Below are positions 7,656 to 17,429 of a stretch of 64,000 bases of DNA, one piece after another; positions within the stretch are counted from its first letter, which is position 1; every line of letters begins with the position of its first letter. Below the pieces are notes generated by a model that searched no databases, had not been told where the DNA came from, and saw only the letters and a program-made list of their open reading frames with translations. Origin of the DNA: Flavobacterium terrisoli (GTDB lineage: Bacteria; Bacteroidota; Bacteroidia; Flavobacteriales; Flavobacteriaceae); NCBI RefSeq assembly GCF_030167905.1, contig NZ_JARGNA010000002.1:124001-188000 (forward strand). The letters run 5' to 3'. A program made the translations under genes and the position numbers.

Positions 7656-10133
7656 ATGGTTAAAAAATTACTTTCTGCCCTATTCCTATTCATTACTGCA
7701 ATCTCTTTGTCCCAGGTAAAAGGCAAAGTCACCGACGAAAAAGGCAATCCGCTGCCTTTTGTCAACATCTTCCAGGAGAATACTTATAACGGAACAACCA
7801 CTAACGATCAAGGGAAATTTGAATTGAACATCAAAACACCCGGAAAGCATACCGTCATCTTTCAATATTTGGGTTATAAAACCAACCGACAAACGGTTAC
7901 CATCGATAAAACGCCTGTTTTACTCGATATTGTAATGTCCGAAGAAAACTTCATCCTAAACGAAGTGGTCATCAATCCAAAGGACAATCCGGCGAATGAA
8001 ATCATCCGCAAAGCGATACAGAACAAAAAAGAGAATTCCGCCAAAACCGGAAAATACAAAGCCGACTTTTATTCCCGCGGAATTTTTAGGATTAAAGATG
8101 CGCCAAAAACCATCTTGGGACAAAAATTCGATTTCTTTGATGAAGTCCTTGACTCCACGCGCAGCGGCATTCTGTATTTATCAGAAACGGTTTCAAAGAT
8201 TACCTTCCAAAAACCCGATAAAATGAAGGAAGTTATTTTGGCTTCCAAAGTAAGCGGCAACGACAACGGCTTTAGCTTTAACAATGCTGCTTCGGTCAAT
8301 TTTGATTTCTATGAAAACTACCTGCCGTTTGAAGTCAACGTGGTTTCACCTATCGCCGATAATGCCTTCAATTATTATAAATACAAATTTGAAGGTTCAT
8401 TTTTCACTGAAAACCGCCAGCAGATCAACAAAATTAAAGTCATTCCGCGTCGCGATACCGAACCAGCTATGGAAGGTTATATCTATATTGTTGATGACTC
8501 CTATTCTATTTATGCCGTTGATTTGTCCATCAAAGGCAGTCAGATGCAAACACCTGCGATTGACAAACTCGGTTTGAAACAAAGTTTCAGTTATAATTCT
8601 AACAACAAAATTTGGGTCAAAAACACCCAAACCATTGACTTTGTCGCCGGAATGCTGAGCATTAAAGTCAACGGAAAGTTTACGTATGTGTATTCGAATT
8701 TTGAATTTGAACCGACCATAGAGAAAAGAACTTTTACCAACGAGATCCTGTCTTTCGAGGAAAATGCCAATAAAAAAGAAGATACTTTCTGGAGTACAAT
8801 ACGTCCGGTGCCATTGACCGAAGAGGAAACTACCGATTATGTAAAAAAAGACGTTTTGCAAACCAAAAAGAAATCAAAAACCTATTTGGATTCTATCGAT
8901 ACCAAAAGGAACAAATTCAAAATAATGGATATCCTAAGCGGTTACAGTTATAGAAATTCGTTTAAAAAATGGTCAATAGACTATGATGGACCGCTGATGT
9001 CAACTTCTTTTAACACCGTTCAAGGCTATAGAATCAATGCCGGTTTGTCTTATACCAAACGCAATGAAGAGAAACGAACTTACACCCGGATCGGTTCCCG
9101 ATTTGACTATGGTTTTTCGGAAGAAAAACTCAGGGCTACATTCAATTTTTCGCATAAATTCAACAACATTAATAACAGCTTCCTTACGATTAACGGAGGA
9201 AGTTCTGTGAATCAATTCAATTCGGCCAATCCGATTTCGAATGTCGTAAACACTGTAAGCACTTTGTTTTTCAAAAACAATTTCATGAAGTTGTATGAAA
9301 AGAATTTTGCTTCAGCATTCTTCGGAAGAGAAGTAATAAACGGTTTTTATATGAATGCCAATGTGGAATATTCAGAAAGAAAACCGTTGTACAACACGAC
9401 CGATTTTACCATCATAAAAAACACCGATTCATACACGTCCAATAATCCGCTTAATCCGACTGACGAGACTTCAGCGGCGATTGAAAAACACAATCTGGTT
9501 AAAGCCAACGTGTTGATGCGTTTTAATTTCGGGCAAAAATACTGGTCGAGACCTGATGGTAAATTCAACATCCCGAACGATGATTATCCGGCGCTTTCCT
9601 TAGGTTATGAAAAAGCCATGGCTGCCACCGATAAAAATTATGAATACGATTTGGTTATGGGAAGAGTGACTTATGATGTTACTTTAGGCAATAAAGGTTT
9701 TATGCAAATGAATCTCAAAGCCGGGAAATTCTTTAATGCCGACAATATTTCATTTGTGGATTACAAACATTTCAACGGCAACCTAACGCACATTGGGCAA
9801 AGCGACAGCTATACCAATGTTTTCAACTTATTGCCTTACTATTCGGCCAGTACCAACGACAGTTATTTTGAAACCCATATTGAGCACAATGACAAAGGCT
9901 ATTTTATGAATAAACTGCCATTACTGAAATACCTGCAATCGCAATTGGTTCTTGGTTTCCACAACTTAGCTGTTCCCGACAGAAAACCATACCAGGAGTT
10001 TTCCGTTGGTTTGGACAATCTTGGTTTTGGTAAATTCAAATTCCTGAGAGTGGATTATGTTCGTTCGTATCAAAATGGTTATCAGGGCGATGGCGTTGTA
10101 TTCGGGCTTAAATTTTTGAATGTATTGGAATAA
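7656..10133 (+). CDS. DUF5686 family outer membrane protein with carboxypeptidase-like domain
   Basis: An 825-residue protein with a signal peptide ending near residue 20 (SLSQ). It has an N-terminal carboxypeptidase-regulatory-like domain (about 22-110: 'VKGKVTDEKGNPLPFVNI', 'GKFELNIKTPGKHTVIFQYLGYK') of the kind found in TonB-dependent receptors, then a long beta-rich DUF5686 region running to the C terminus. It lacks a plug domain and TonB box, so it is not a SusC-type receptor. Such proteins are typical of Bacteroidota outer membranes; the function is unknown. Confidence 0.9.
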   Translation: MVKKLLSALFLFITAISLSQVKGKVTDEKGNPLPFVNIFQENTYNGTTTNDQGKFELNIKTPGKHTVIFQYLGYKTNRQTVTIDKTPVLLDIVMSEENFILNEVVINPKDNPANEIIRKAIQNKKENSAKTGKYKADFYSRGIFRIKDAPKTILGQKFDFFDEVLDSTRSGILYLSETVSKITFQKPDKMKEVILASKVSGNDNGFSFNNAASVNFDFYENYLPFEVNVVSPIADNAFNYYKYKFEGSFFTENRQQINKIKVIPRRDTEPAMEGYIYIVDDSYSIYAVDLSIKGSQMQTPAIDKLGLKQSFSYNSNNKIWVKNTQTIDFVAGMLSIKVNGKFTYVYSNFEFEPTIEKRTFTNEILSFEENANKKEDTFWSTIRPVPLTEEETTDYVKKDVLQTKKKSKTYLDSIDTKRNKFKIMDILSGYSYRNSFKKWSIDYDGPLMSTSFNTVQGYRINAGLSYTKRNEEKRTYTRIGSRFDYGFSEEKLRATFNFSHKFNNINNSFLTINGGSSVNQFNSANPISNVVNTVSTLFFKNNFMKLYEKNFASAFFGREVINGFYMNANVEYSERKPLYNTTDFTIIKNTDSYTSNNPLNPTDETSAAIEKHNLVKANVLMRFNFGQKYWSRPDGKFNIPNDDYPALSLGYEKAMAATDKNYEYDLVMGRVTYDVTLGNKGFMQMNLKAGKFFNADNISFVDYKHFNGNLTHIGQSDSYTNVFNLLPYYSASTNDSYFETHIEHNDKGYFMNKLPLLKYLQSQLVLGFHNLAVPDRKPYQEFSVGLDNLGFGKFKFLRVDYVRSYQNGYQGDGVVFGLKFLNVLE

Positions 10134-10180
10134 TAAAAAGTGATTTTATCCGTTTTCTTCTTAATACCAAAACAGAAATC

Positions 10181-10537
10181 ATGAAGAAAATAGGCTACTT
10201 TTTTATTGTAATTATTGTTGTTCTTTTTATAATCATTTTGGCTCCTATTTGCACCGCCGATGAGAATTGGACTAAGGTTTCCGGAACGGTAAAATCCATT
10301 AGCGAAGGTGGTGTTGAGGATTTGGTTTTCGAATTGGAAAACGAGGAGATTGTTTATTATATCAATCGCGGATTAGAAAACGGCTTTGACTTGGAGAAAT
10401 CCAAAAGAGATTTTACCGGTAAAAAGGTTACTTTGTATTATACTAAAAGTTGGACACCATTGGCACCATTTGGCAAAGGCAGTGAAAGTGTTCACCATCT
10501 TTTGATTAATGACAGCATTGTTTTCAGCGAATGGTAA
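10181..10537 (+). CDS. small membrane-anchored protein of unknown function
   Basis: A 118-residue protein with one N-terminal membrane anchor (residues 4-22) and a C-terminal domain with beta-strand patterning ('KVSGTVKSISEGGVEDLVFELENEEIVYYINRG', 'KKVTLYYTKSW'), reminiscent of small OB-like or DUF3592-like folds, though I cannot assign a family. It begins 47 bases after the DUF5686 gene and abuts the convergent permease gene with no gap. Confidence 0.78.
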   Translation: MKKIGYFFIVIIVVLFIIILAPICTADENWTKVSGTVKSISEGGVEDLVFELENEEIVYYINRGLENGFDLEKSKRDFTGKKVTLYYTKSWTPLAPFGKGSESVHHLLINDSIVFSEW

Positions 10538-11305
10538 TTATTTCAAAAACACATCGTATCCAAAGCGGATTAATGTCAATATCACCACAAAAAGGAAAAA
10601 CTTTCTGATAAAGTTGTTTCCTTTTTTTATGGCCAATTTGGCGCCAATCCAACCGCCTAAAGCATTACTGAAAGCCATCGGAATGGCAAAAGCCCAAATG
10701 ATTTTTCCTTTCAATATGAAAAGGCAAATCGACCCAAAGTTGGTTGCCAGATTCACCATTTTGGCATTGGCGGAAGCATGCAGGAAATCGTAACCCAATA
10801 TCGAAACAAAACCCAGGACCAAAAAACTTCCGGTTCCCGGACCAATAAATCCGTCATAAAAACCAACCAGCAAACTAATGATAACCGCATAAGCCAGTTC
10901 TTTTTTCAGCGAATGGTCCTTTTCCTGTTGTTGTCCGAAGTTTTTCTTTTTGAAGGTATAAACCGCCAATCCTATCAAGATAAAGAACAACAACGGTTTC
11001 ATAAAATCATTGCTGACCAACGTAAGTAATGTCGAACCACAAAAAGCGGAACAAAAAGCCAAAACCGCCATAATGGAAAGCAGCTTCCAGTTCATATCGA
11101 CTTTCTTCAAATACTGGAAAGCGGCAAAACTGGTTCCGCTAAACGCCGGAATTTTGAGTGAACCGATGATACTCGCAACCGATAGATTGGGCATTAATAT
11201 CATCGTGACCGGTGTTTGTATCAAACCGCCGCCGCCGACAATAGCATCGACAAAACCGGCAAAAAATGAAGCGATACAAAGCAGGACAATGATATAGGTT
11301 TCCAT
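10538..11305 (-). CDS. sulfite exporter TauE/SafE family (TSUP) permease
   Basis: A 255-residue integral membrane protein with about eight membrane segments. The duplicated TSUP signatures are visible: 'GFVDAIVGGGGLIQTPV' near residues 17-33 and 'GFYDGFIGPGTGSFLVLGF' around 150-170. Family members move sulfite, sulfoacetate, taurine-derived anions or other small sulfur compounds, so substrate cannot be read from the sequence. It is transcribed separately from murA; a terminator lies between them. Confidence 0.92.
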   Translation of the reverse strand: METYIIVLLCIASFFAGFVDAIVGGGGLIQTPVTMILMPNLSVASIIGSLKIPAFSGTSFAAFQYLKKVDMNWKLLSIMAVLAFCSAFCGSTLLTLVSNDFMKPLLFFILIGLAVYTFKKKNFGQQQEKDHSLKKELAYAVIISLLVGFYDGFIGPGTGSFLVLGFVSILGYDFLHASANAKMVNLATNFGSICLFILKGKIIWAFAIPMAFSNALGGWIGAKLAIKKGNNFIRKFFLFVVILTLIRFGYDVFLK

Positions 11306-11320
11306 AGGCTTAAAATAAAA

Positions 11321-11346
11321 AGAGGCACTTACAGCGCCTCTTTTTT
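11321..11346 (-). terminator. terminator of murA
   Basis: AGAGGC and GCCTCT pair across an eight-base loop (11321-11341). A-rich sequence on the left side gives the T-run on the minus strand, just after the murA stop. A T-run on the other side makes it potentially bidirectional. Confidence 0.7.
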
Positions 11347-11356
11347 ATCTTTCTAA

Positions 11357-12667
11357 TTATACTCTAACAATATTAGCTCCCAACGCACGAAGCCTTTCGT
11401 CAATGCGTTCGTAACCTCTGTCAATTTGTTCAATGTTTTGAATGGTTGAAGTTCCTTTGGCTGAAAGCGCCGCAATCAACAAGGAGATTCCCGCACGAAT
11501 GTCCGGTGAAGACATTACGGTTGCTTTTAATTGCGATTGGAAATTGTGTCCCATAACTACAGCTCGGTGTGGATCACAAAGCATGATTTTGGCACCCATA
11601 TCGATTAATTTGTCCACAAAGAACAAACGGCTTTCAAACATTTTTTGGTGGATTAAAACATCTCCATTGGCTTGGGTAGCTACCACCAAAACGATGCTCA
11701 ACAAATCCGGTGTAAATCCTGGCCATGGTGCATCGGCAATGGTTAAAATTGACCCATCGATATCGGTTTTCACGGTATAACCCTTGGTATGCGCCGGAAT
11801 GTAGATATCATCTCCTTTTCTTTCTAAGGTGATTCCCAACTTTCTAAACACACTTGGAATAACCCCTAAGTTTTCCCAGCTTACATTTTTAATGGTAATT
11901 TCACTGCGTGTCATGGCTGCCAATCCAATCCAGGAACCAATTTCAATCATATCCGGAAGGATTCTGTGTTCGCAACCGCCTAATTTTTCAACACCTTCAA
12001 TCGTCAACAAATTAGAACCAACTCCGGTGATTTTGGCACCCATTGAATTCAACATTTTACACAATTGTTGCAAATAAGGTTCGCAGGCTGCGTTATATAT
12101 AGTCGTTGTCCCTTCTGCTAAAACAGCCGCCATAACGATATTGGCTGTTCCGGTTACCGAAGCTTCGTCCAATAACATGTGTGCGCCTTTCAAACGGGTT
12201 TTGGTTTCTACGCCATAGAAATGGTCTTCTCTTTCATAACGGAATTTCGCTCCAAGATTAATAAAACCTTCAAAGTGTGTATCTAATCTTCTTCTACCAA
12301 TTTTGTCTCCACCTGGCTTTGGAATATATCCACAACCAAATCGGGCTAAAAGCGGTCCAACAATCATAATCGAACCTCTTAAACTGCCGCCTTCTTTTTT
12401 AAAGGCTTCTGTTTTTAAATAATCAATATTGACTTCATCGGCTTGAAAAGTATAATCACCAACGCCGTTTTTTTGAATTTTAACGCCCAAATTTCCTAAT
12501 AAAACGATTAGTTTATTAACGTCAATAATATCCGGAATATTGGTGACTCTAACTTTTTCTGAAGTTAATAATGCCGGACACAAAACTTGCAATGCTTCAT
12601 TTTTTGCGCCTTGTGGTTGTACATCTCCTTTTAGTGAAATTCCACCTTCAATTTTAAAAGTTCCCAT
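11357..12667 (-). CDS. murA: UDP-N-acetylglucosamine 1-carboxyvinyltransferase MurA, Asp-type active site
   Basis: A 436-residue enzyme of the first committed peptidoglycan step, transferring enolpyruvate from PEP to UDP-GlcNAc in the cytosol. 'GAKNEAL' near residue 20 holds the conserved Lys-Asn, and 'RGSIMIVGPLLARFG' and the final 'IDRGYERIDERL' are family signatures. The catalytic loop reads 'PGGDKIG', with Asp121 where most bacteria have the Cys attacked by fosfomycin. This replacement is known in a few lineages and gives intrinsic fosfomycin resistance. Length is normal. Confidence 0.96.
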   Translation of the reverse strand: MGTFKIEGGISLKGDVQPQGAKNEALQVLCPALLTSEKVRVTNIPDIIDVNKLIVLLGNLGVKIQKNGVGDYTFQADEVNIDYLKTEAFKKEGGSLRGSIMIVGPLLARFGCGYIPKPGGDKIGRRRLDTHFEGFINLGAKFRYEREDHFYGVETKTRLKGAHMLLDEASVTGTANIVMAAVLAEGTTTIYNAACEPYLQQLCKMLNSMGAKITGVGSNLLTIEGVEKLGGCEHRILPDMIEIGSWIGLAAMTRSEITIKNVSWENLGVIPSVFRKLGITLERKGDDIYIPAHTKGYTVKTDIDGSILTIADAPWPGFTPDLLSIVLVVATQANGDVLIHQKMFESRLFFVDKLIDMGAKIMLCDPHRAVVMGHNFQSQLKATVMSSPDIRAGISLLIAALSAKGTSTIQNIEQIDRGYERIDERLRALGANIVRV

Positions 12668-12754
12668 TCTTTATAATTATGAATTATAAATTATGAATTA
12701 TGAGTTTTGGCTGTTAAGAAATTGAATTCATAACTTATAACTCATAACTCATAA
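12668..12754. repeat. AT-rich intergenic inverted repeat
   Basis: Repeated short units (AATTATGAATTATGAG on one side; ATAACTCATAACTCATAACT on the other) are inverted relative to each other around a short centre with TTTTGGCTG. They can fold into a long imperfect hairpin filling the gap between murA and the DUF4290 gene. A related AATTCAC unit occurs at about 14510-14540. It looks like a small dispersed intergenic repeat; a terminator role is possible. Confidence 0.5.
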
Positions 12755-13474
12755 CTATTTCTGATTGTTGTTGTTATTTTTCTGAAACGGTTTCTTTCCG
12801 TTCTTATTGTTGCTCTTGATTTTGTTGTTGTTTTGCGGCGGCATATTTTTGTTCGACATTTTTTTATTGGTACGCATCAAATCGTTAGTATTCAACAATT
12901 CTTCGCTGCTTTGCAATAAATTCAGTTTGCCTGCCGACAATTCATATAAATGCTCAAAAATCACGGTATCGGTTACAGTGTCTTTGTTCCAACTCAAATA
13001 AGATTTCTTCATGTGGTTGGCGATTACTTTAACCAAAGCATTTTTCATTTCTCCGTCTTCCCAACTGTTGGCTACATCAATCATGTACTTGATGTTGTTG
13101 CCATAAAAACGGTATTTTGGGTTTTTTTGTGGGTAAGGCAAACGCTCCGGTTTCAAATTGATTACCTCACGTGTGGGAATCGGATAAGGTGAATCTACAT
13201 CCAACTTAAAATCGGACATGATAAAAATCTGATCCCATAGTTTGTGCTGAAAATCGGGCACATCACGCAAATGCGGATTCAAACTTCCCATCACCTGAAT
13301 GATGTATTTGGCTGCTTTGTTGCGCTCTTCCCTATCTGCGATTAAGGTTGCCTGATCAATCAATTTTTGCAAATGACGGCCATACTCCGGAATAATCAAA
13401 TGCACTCTTTCGGCATTGTATTCCAAATGGTGTACCACATCATTGGCATTCTCTTTTATATATTTCTCAGCCAT
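12755..13474 (-). CDS. DUF4290 domain-containing protein
   Basis: A 239-residue soluble protein. The N-terminal ~190 residues are the Bacteroidota-specific DUF4290 region ('LEYNAERVHLIIPEYGRHLQKLIDQA', 'VMGSLNPHLRDVPDFQHKLWDQIFI'). The last ~45 residues are a low-complexity Asn/Lys-rich tail. It overlaps the DUF493 gene by one base (ATGA-type junction), so the two are translationally linked. Function is unknown; the basic tail might bind nucleic acid, which is inference. Confidence 0.88.
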   Translation of the reverse strand: MAEKYIKENANDVVHHLEYNAERVHLIIPEYGRHLQKLIDQATLIADREERNKAAKYIIQVMGSLNPHLRDVPDFQHKLWDQIFIMSDFKLDVDSPYPIPTREVINLKPERLPYPQKNPKYRFYGNNIKYMIDVANSWEDGEMKNALVKVIANHMKKSYLSWNKDTVTDTVIFEHLYELSAGKLNLLQSSEELLNTNDLMRTNKKMSNKNMPPQNNNKIKSNNKNGKKPFQKNNNNNQK

Positions 13475-13758
13475 TATAATGAAATTATTCCTTCTATATT
13501 AGAAACTTCTATGTATTTCTCCACTACACTTTCCGGGTTTTCCATCGTAACGTTGACAGAAAGACTGGTGTATTTACCGGTTTTGGATTGGGTTGTTTGT
13601 ATAACGGCACCTAAGTTATCAAAAGCATTCTCTACTTCTTCAATTTTTTTAGGATCTGTCGGGACGATAAATTTATACAAATATTCGCTAGGCCATGTTG
13701 AAGTATTGTTCAACTCTTCTCGTAATCGGGTATAAAATTCTTGGGTTTTCTTATCCAT
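13474..13758 (-). CDS. DUF493 (YbeD-like) family protein
   Basis: A 94-residue protein of the small ferredoxin-like-fold DUF493 family: 'YKFIVPTDPKKIEEVENAFD' followed by 'SKTGKYTSLSVNVTMENPESVVEKYIEV'. The family is thought to be a regulatory alpha/beta domain resembling ACT domains. First gene of a two-gene minus-strand operon with the DUF4290 gene. Confidence 0.88.
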   Translation of the reverse strand: MDKKTQEFYTRLREELNNTSTWPSEYLYKFIVPTDPKKIEEVENAFDNLGAVIQTTQSKTGKYTSLSVNVTMENPESVVEKYIEVSNIEGIISL

Positions 13759-13917
13759 TAATCTAAAAATAAAAGCAAATATACAGTATTGATTTCAGAT
13801 TTTGGAATTAGGATTATAGGATTTAAAAAAATTAATTTTTCAGTCAAAAAATAAAAAGCGCAAACACTTTCTATATTCTAATTTGTTTCAATAAATTTGC
13901 CCCTTATTTCCAAAATT

Positions 13918-14454
13918 TTGAAAAAGGAACTCATAGTCATAACCGGTGGCCCGGGTACGGGAAAAACCACAATAATCGATGCACTTATCGAGCAAGGTCA
14001 TGCGTGTTTTCCTGAAATTTCAAGACAGGTTACTTTGGAAGCCAAAAAACAAGGCATCGAACAATTGTTTTTGGAAAAGCCTTTACTTTTCAGTGAATTA
14101 TTATTGGAAGGCAGAAGAAAGCAACACCAGCAAGCGATGGTTGACCAGTCTGAAATCGTGTTTATGGATCGTGGCATTCCAGATATTTTAGCCTATATGC
14201 ATTATATTGGCGACAGTTATCCTGCTTTTTTTGACCATGCCTGCCGAGAGCACCAGTATTCCAAAATTTTTGTCCTTCCGCCATGGGAAGAAATTTACGA
14301 AAGCGATGAAGCGCGTTATGAAAACTTCGAACAGGCCAAACTCATCTTTGATCATTTGATAGAAACCTATGAAAAATATGGTTACCAATTGATTGAAGTG
14401 CCTTGCGGAACCATTGAAGAGCGAATCCAGTTCATCTTTAATCAGCTTTCTTAA
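13918..14454 (+). CDS. P-loop ATPase/NTPase (AAA_28-like)
   Basis: About 178 residues from a TTG at 13918 (MKKELIVITGG...); an earlier in-frame TTG at 13897 adds seven residues. Walker A 'GGPGTGKTTII' lies at the N terminus, 'PEISRQVTLEA' follows, and 'IVFMDRGIPDILAYM' provides the Walker B-like acidic residue and substrate loop. This matches the AAA_28/NadR-like kinase family, whose members are probable small-molecule kinases or NTPases; substrate unknown. Next gene is recQ, 70-90 bases downstream. Confidence 0.85.
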   Translation: MKKELIVITGGPGTGKTTIIDALIEQGHACFPEISRQVTLEAKKQGIEQLFLEKPLLFSELLLEGRRKQHQQAMVDQSEIVFMDRGIPDILAYMHYIGDSYPAFFDHACREHQYSKIFVLPPWEEIYESDEARYENFEQAKLIFDHLIETYEKYGYQLIEVPCGTIEERIQFIFNQLS

Positions 14455-14541
14455 TACACTTTTGTTGTAACTGCAACCCAATTCTTTTTTATACATTTGA
14501 ATTAGTTTATAATTCACCATTCACAATTGATAATTCACAAT

Positions 14542-16434
14542 TTGAATACAGCCTTAGAAATCCTAAACAAATACTGGAAACACGATGCTTTTCGTGAACC
14601 TCAGGAAGCTATTATTGCATCTGTACTGGAAGGCAAAGATACTTTTGCACTGATGCCGACCGGCGGTGGAAAATCGATTTGTTTTCAGGTTCCGGGTATG
14701 ATGATGGAAGGCATTTGTCTGGTGATTTCGCCATTAATTGCGCTGATGCGTGACCAAGTTCAGAATTTGCAAAACAAAGGCATTAAAGCCATCGCATTGA
14801 CCGGAGGCATCCATCAGGATGAGATTATCGATTTGTTGGACAACTGTCAGTATGGAAATTACAAATTTCTGTATCTTTCTCCGGAACGTTTGCAAAACGA
14901 CTGGATTTTGGAACGCATCAAAAATCTCCCAATCAATCTTATTGCCATTGACGAAGCCCATTGTGTGTCGCAATGGGGTCATGATTTCCGTCCGGCGTAT
15001 TTAAAAATTGTACAGCTCAAGGAATTCTTTCCGAAAGTGCCGTTTTTGGCTTTGACCGCTTCGGCTACAATAAGAGTGAAAGAAGATATTATCACCCAAT
15101 TAAAATTAAACAATCCACAGGTTTTCTCGAAATCATTTTACCGCGACAATATCGCCTATATGGTTTTTGAAACCGAAGACAAGTTGCATTTGCTGCAGCA
15201 GATTCTGCACAAGAATCCGCAACCTTCGATTATATATGTGACCAACAGGAAAGCGTGCAACGAAACCGTCCACCAATTAGAAAGCCTTGGTTTTACCGCT
15301 ACATTTTATCACGGCGGTTTGTCTTCCAAAGACAAAGAAAAACACATGAAACTCTGGATGGATGAAACCGTTCAGGTGATGGTTGCCACAAATGCTTTCG
15401 GAATGGGCATTGATAAATCGAATGTCAAAACGATAATTCATTTGCATTTGCCGCAGAATCTGGAGAATTATTACCAGGAATCGGGTCGCGCCGGTCGTAA
15501 TGGAGAAAAAGCCTTTGCCGTTTTGCTGAACAATCCGTCTGATGTTTTGCATGCCGAAGCCCAATTTCTCAGGGTTTTGCCCGATAAGGCTTTTTTGAAT
15601 CTGGTGTTTTCCAAATTGTGCAATTATTTCCAAATTGCTTATGGCGAAGGCATTGATGAGCAGTTTAGTTTCAACCTGAATCATTTTTGCACCAAATACA
15701 ATTTTCCAACCTTAAAGACTTATAACGCTTTGCAGTTTCTCGACCGACAAGGCATTATCACTTTGTCACAGGAATTCTCAGAGAAAATTACGTTGCAGTT
15801 CATCATTCCATCCAAAGAAGTGATACGTTATATGAGCCTGAATCCGAATGACGAGGAAATCATTTTGACGATGCTGCGCACTTATCCCGGAATTTATGAT
15901 ATGCAAACCGCTTTCAATCTGCAATTGATTGCCAAAAAATCAAATCATACAGAGAATGCTGTGTTGTCGCTTTTACAAAAACTGGCAGCCAAAAACATCA
16001 TTGATTTGACTGCCAAAAACAATGACGCTACAATTACGTTGAACGAAGTTCGTGAAGATGACAGAACGATTAACCGCGTTTCGAAATACCTGGAAGCGCA
16101 AAACAAATTAAAAACAGAGCAACTTCAGGCTGTCCTATTATATAGTAAGGACACCAAAACCTGCAAGAATAAATTGCTGATGCAATATTTTGGCGAAAGC
16201 CTAAAAACGAATTGTGGCATTTGCTCCTATTGTATTACTAAAAATAGGCAGCCACAAAACCCGAATACTGTTTCCGAGAAAATTGTTGAATTATTGAAAA
16301 TGCAGGATTTCAATTCGAGAGATATTCAAAAGCTGACCAAATTTCCAAAAGACGATGTTATCTTTGCACTGCAAAAGTTGTTGGAAGACAAAACCATCAG
16401 CATCAAATCGAATAATTTATATTCCTTAAAATAG
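14542..16434 (+). CDS. recQ: ATP-dependent DNA helicase RecQ
   Basis: About 630 residues. The likely start is the TTG at 14542 (MNTALEILNKYW), with another in-frame TTG at 14527; there is no good ATG. It is a 3'-5' helicase of DNA repair. Visible are the F/Q region 'FREPQEAII', Walker A 'MPTGGGKSICFQVP', the 'DEAHCVSQWGHDFRP' box, 'TNAFGMGIDKSNVKTIIH', 'QESGRAGRNG', and a C-terminal zinc site of four Cys (CKNKLLMQYFG...CGICSYC). The C-terminal region suggests a winged-helix rather than a full HRDC. Fmt follows two bases after the stop. Confidence 0.95.
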   Translation: MNTALEILNKYWKHDAFREPQEAIIASVLEGKDTFALMPTGGGKSICFQVPGMMMEGICLVISPLIALMRDQVQNLQNKGIKAIALTGGIHQDEIIDLLDNCQYGNYKFLYLSPERLQNDWILERIKNLPINLIAIDEAHCVSQWGHDFRPAYLKIVQLKEFFPKVPFLALTASATIRVKEDIITQLKLNNPQVFSKSFYRDNIAYMVFETEDKLHLLQQILHKNPQPSIIYVTNRKACNETVHQLESLGFTATFYHGGLSSKDKEKHMKLWMDETVQVMVATNAFGMGIDKSNVKTIIHLHLPQNLENYYQESGRAGRNGEKAFAVLLNNPSDVLHAEAQFLRVLPDKAFLNLVFSKLCNYFQIAYGEGIDEQFSFNLNHFCTKYNFPTLKTYNALQFLDRQGIITLSQEFSEKITLQFIIPSKEVIRYMSLNPNDEEIILTMLRTYPGIYDMQTAFNLQLIAKKSNHTENAVLSLLQKLAAKNIIDLTAKNNDATITLNEVREDDRTINRVSKYLEAQNKLKTEQLQAVLLYSKDTKTCKNKLLMQYFGESLKTNCGICSYCITKNRQPQNPNTVSEKIVELLKMQDFNSRDIQKLTKFPKDDVIFALQKLLEDKTISIKSNNLYSLK

Positions 16435-16436
16435 AA

Positions 16437-17384
16437 ATGGAAAAGTTACGTATCGTTTTCATGGGAACGCCCGAATTTGCCGTTGGCATTTTGGACACCA
16501 TTATCAAAAATAATTATGAAGTGGTTGGCGTGATCACAGCGGTTGACAAACCAGCCGGTCGTGGCCAAAAAATCAAATATTCGGCAGTGAAAGAATATGC
16601 TTTGGAACACAACCTAAGATTGTTGCAGCCATCCAATTTAAAAGACGAGGCTTTTTTAGCCGAATTGCAAAGTTTGAATGCCAATTTACAAGTTGTGGTG
16701 GCGTTTAGGATGTTGCCGGAAGTCGTTTGGCGTATGCCAAAATTGGGCACCTTTAACCTTCACGCTTCGTTGTTACCTAACTATCGCGGTGCTGCTCCTA
16801 TTAACTGGGCGATTATCAATGGCGAAACCAAAACCGGTGTGACTACTTTCTTTATTGAAGATAAGATAGATACCGGCGCGATGATCCTGAATCAGGAAAT
16901 AGGAATCAATCCTGAGGAAAATGCAGGCGAATTACACGACAGATTGATGGTTTTGGGAAGCGAAGCTGTCGTTGACACTTTGGCTTTGATTGAAAAGGGA
17001 AATGTCACGACAACCATTCAAATCGATAATTCAGAAATCAAAACCGCATATAAACTCAATAGGGAAAACTGCAAAGTAGACTGGACCAAATCGGCAGCGG
17101 AGATTCATAACTTAATTCGCGGTTTGTCTCCTTATCCTTCGGCTTGGTGTTTCTTTAAGGACAACGGTGAAGAATGGAATGTCAAATTGTATGAGGCAAA
17201 AGTCATTTCAGAGTCTCATCCGTTTTCTGTTGGCCAAATTATCACCACCAAAAAAGAAATTAAAGTTGCGGTAAAAGATGGTTATATACAAATCCTAAGT
17301 CTGCAACTTCCGGGGAAGAAAAAAATGCAGGCTCACGAGTTGTTAAATGGCGTTACGTTTTCCGAAAGAGCGCAAGCAGAATAA
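16437..17384 (+). CDS. fmt: methionyl-tRNA formyltransferase
   Basis: A 315-residue enzyme that formylates the initiator Met-tRNA. It begins with the formyltransferase fold 'RIVFMGTPEFAVGILD'. The catalytic segment 'FNLHASLLPNYRGAAPINWAIINGE' carries the Asn-His and the SLLP loop, and 'TGAMIL' follows. A C-terminal OB-like tRNA-binding domain occupies about 205-310. It starts two bases after recQ stops, so the pair is an operon. Confidence 0.96.
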   Translation: MEKLRIVFMGTPEFAVGILDTIIKNNYEVVGVITAVDKPAGRGQKIKYSAVKEYALEHNLRLLQPSNLKDEAFLAELQSLNANLQVVVAFRMLPEVVWRMPKLGTFNLHASLLPNYRGAAPINWAIINGETKTGVTTFFIEDKIDTGAMILNQEIGINPEENAGELHDRLMVLGSEAVVDTLALIEKGNVTTTIQIDNSEIKTAYKLNRENCKVDWTKSAAEIHNLIRGLSPYPSAWCFFKDNGEEWNVKLYEAKVISESHPFSVGQIITTKKEIKVAVKDGYIQILSLQLPGKKKMQAHELLNGVTFSERAQAE

Positions 17385-17429
17385 GGTCTCGAGCGTTTTT
17401 GGATTGAAATAATCGATGAAATGCTCAGG

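Noticed and set aside
12668..12754. Insertion sequence remnant
   Set aside because: No transposase coding or terminal duplication, only short inverted AT-rich units.
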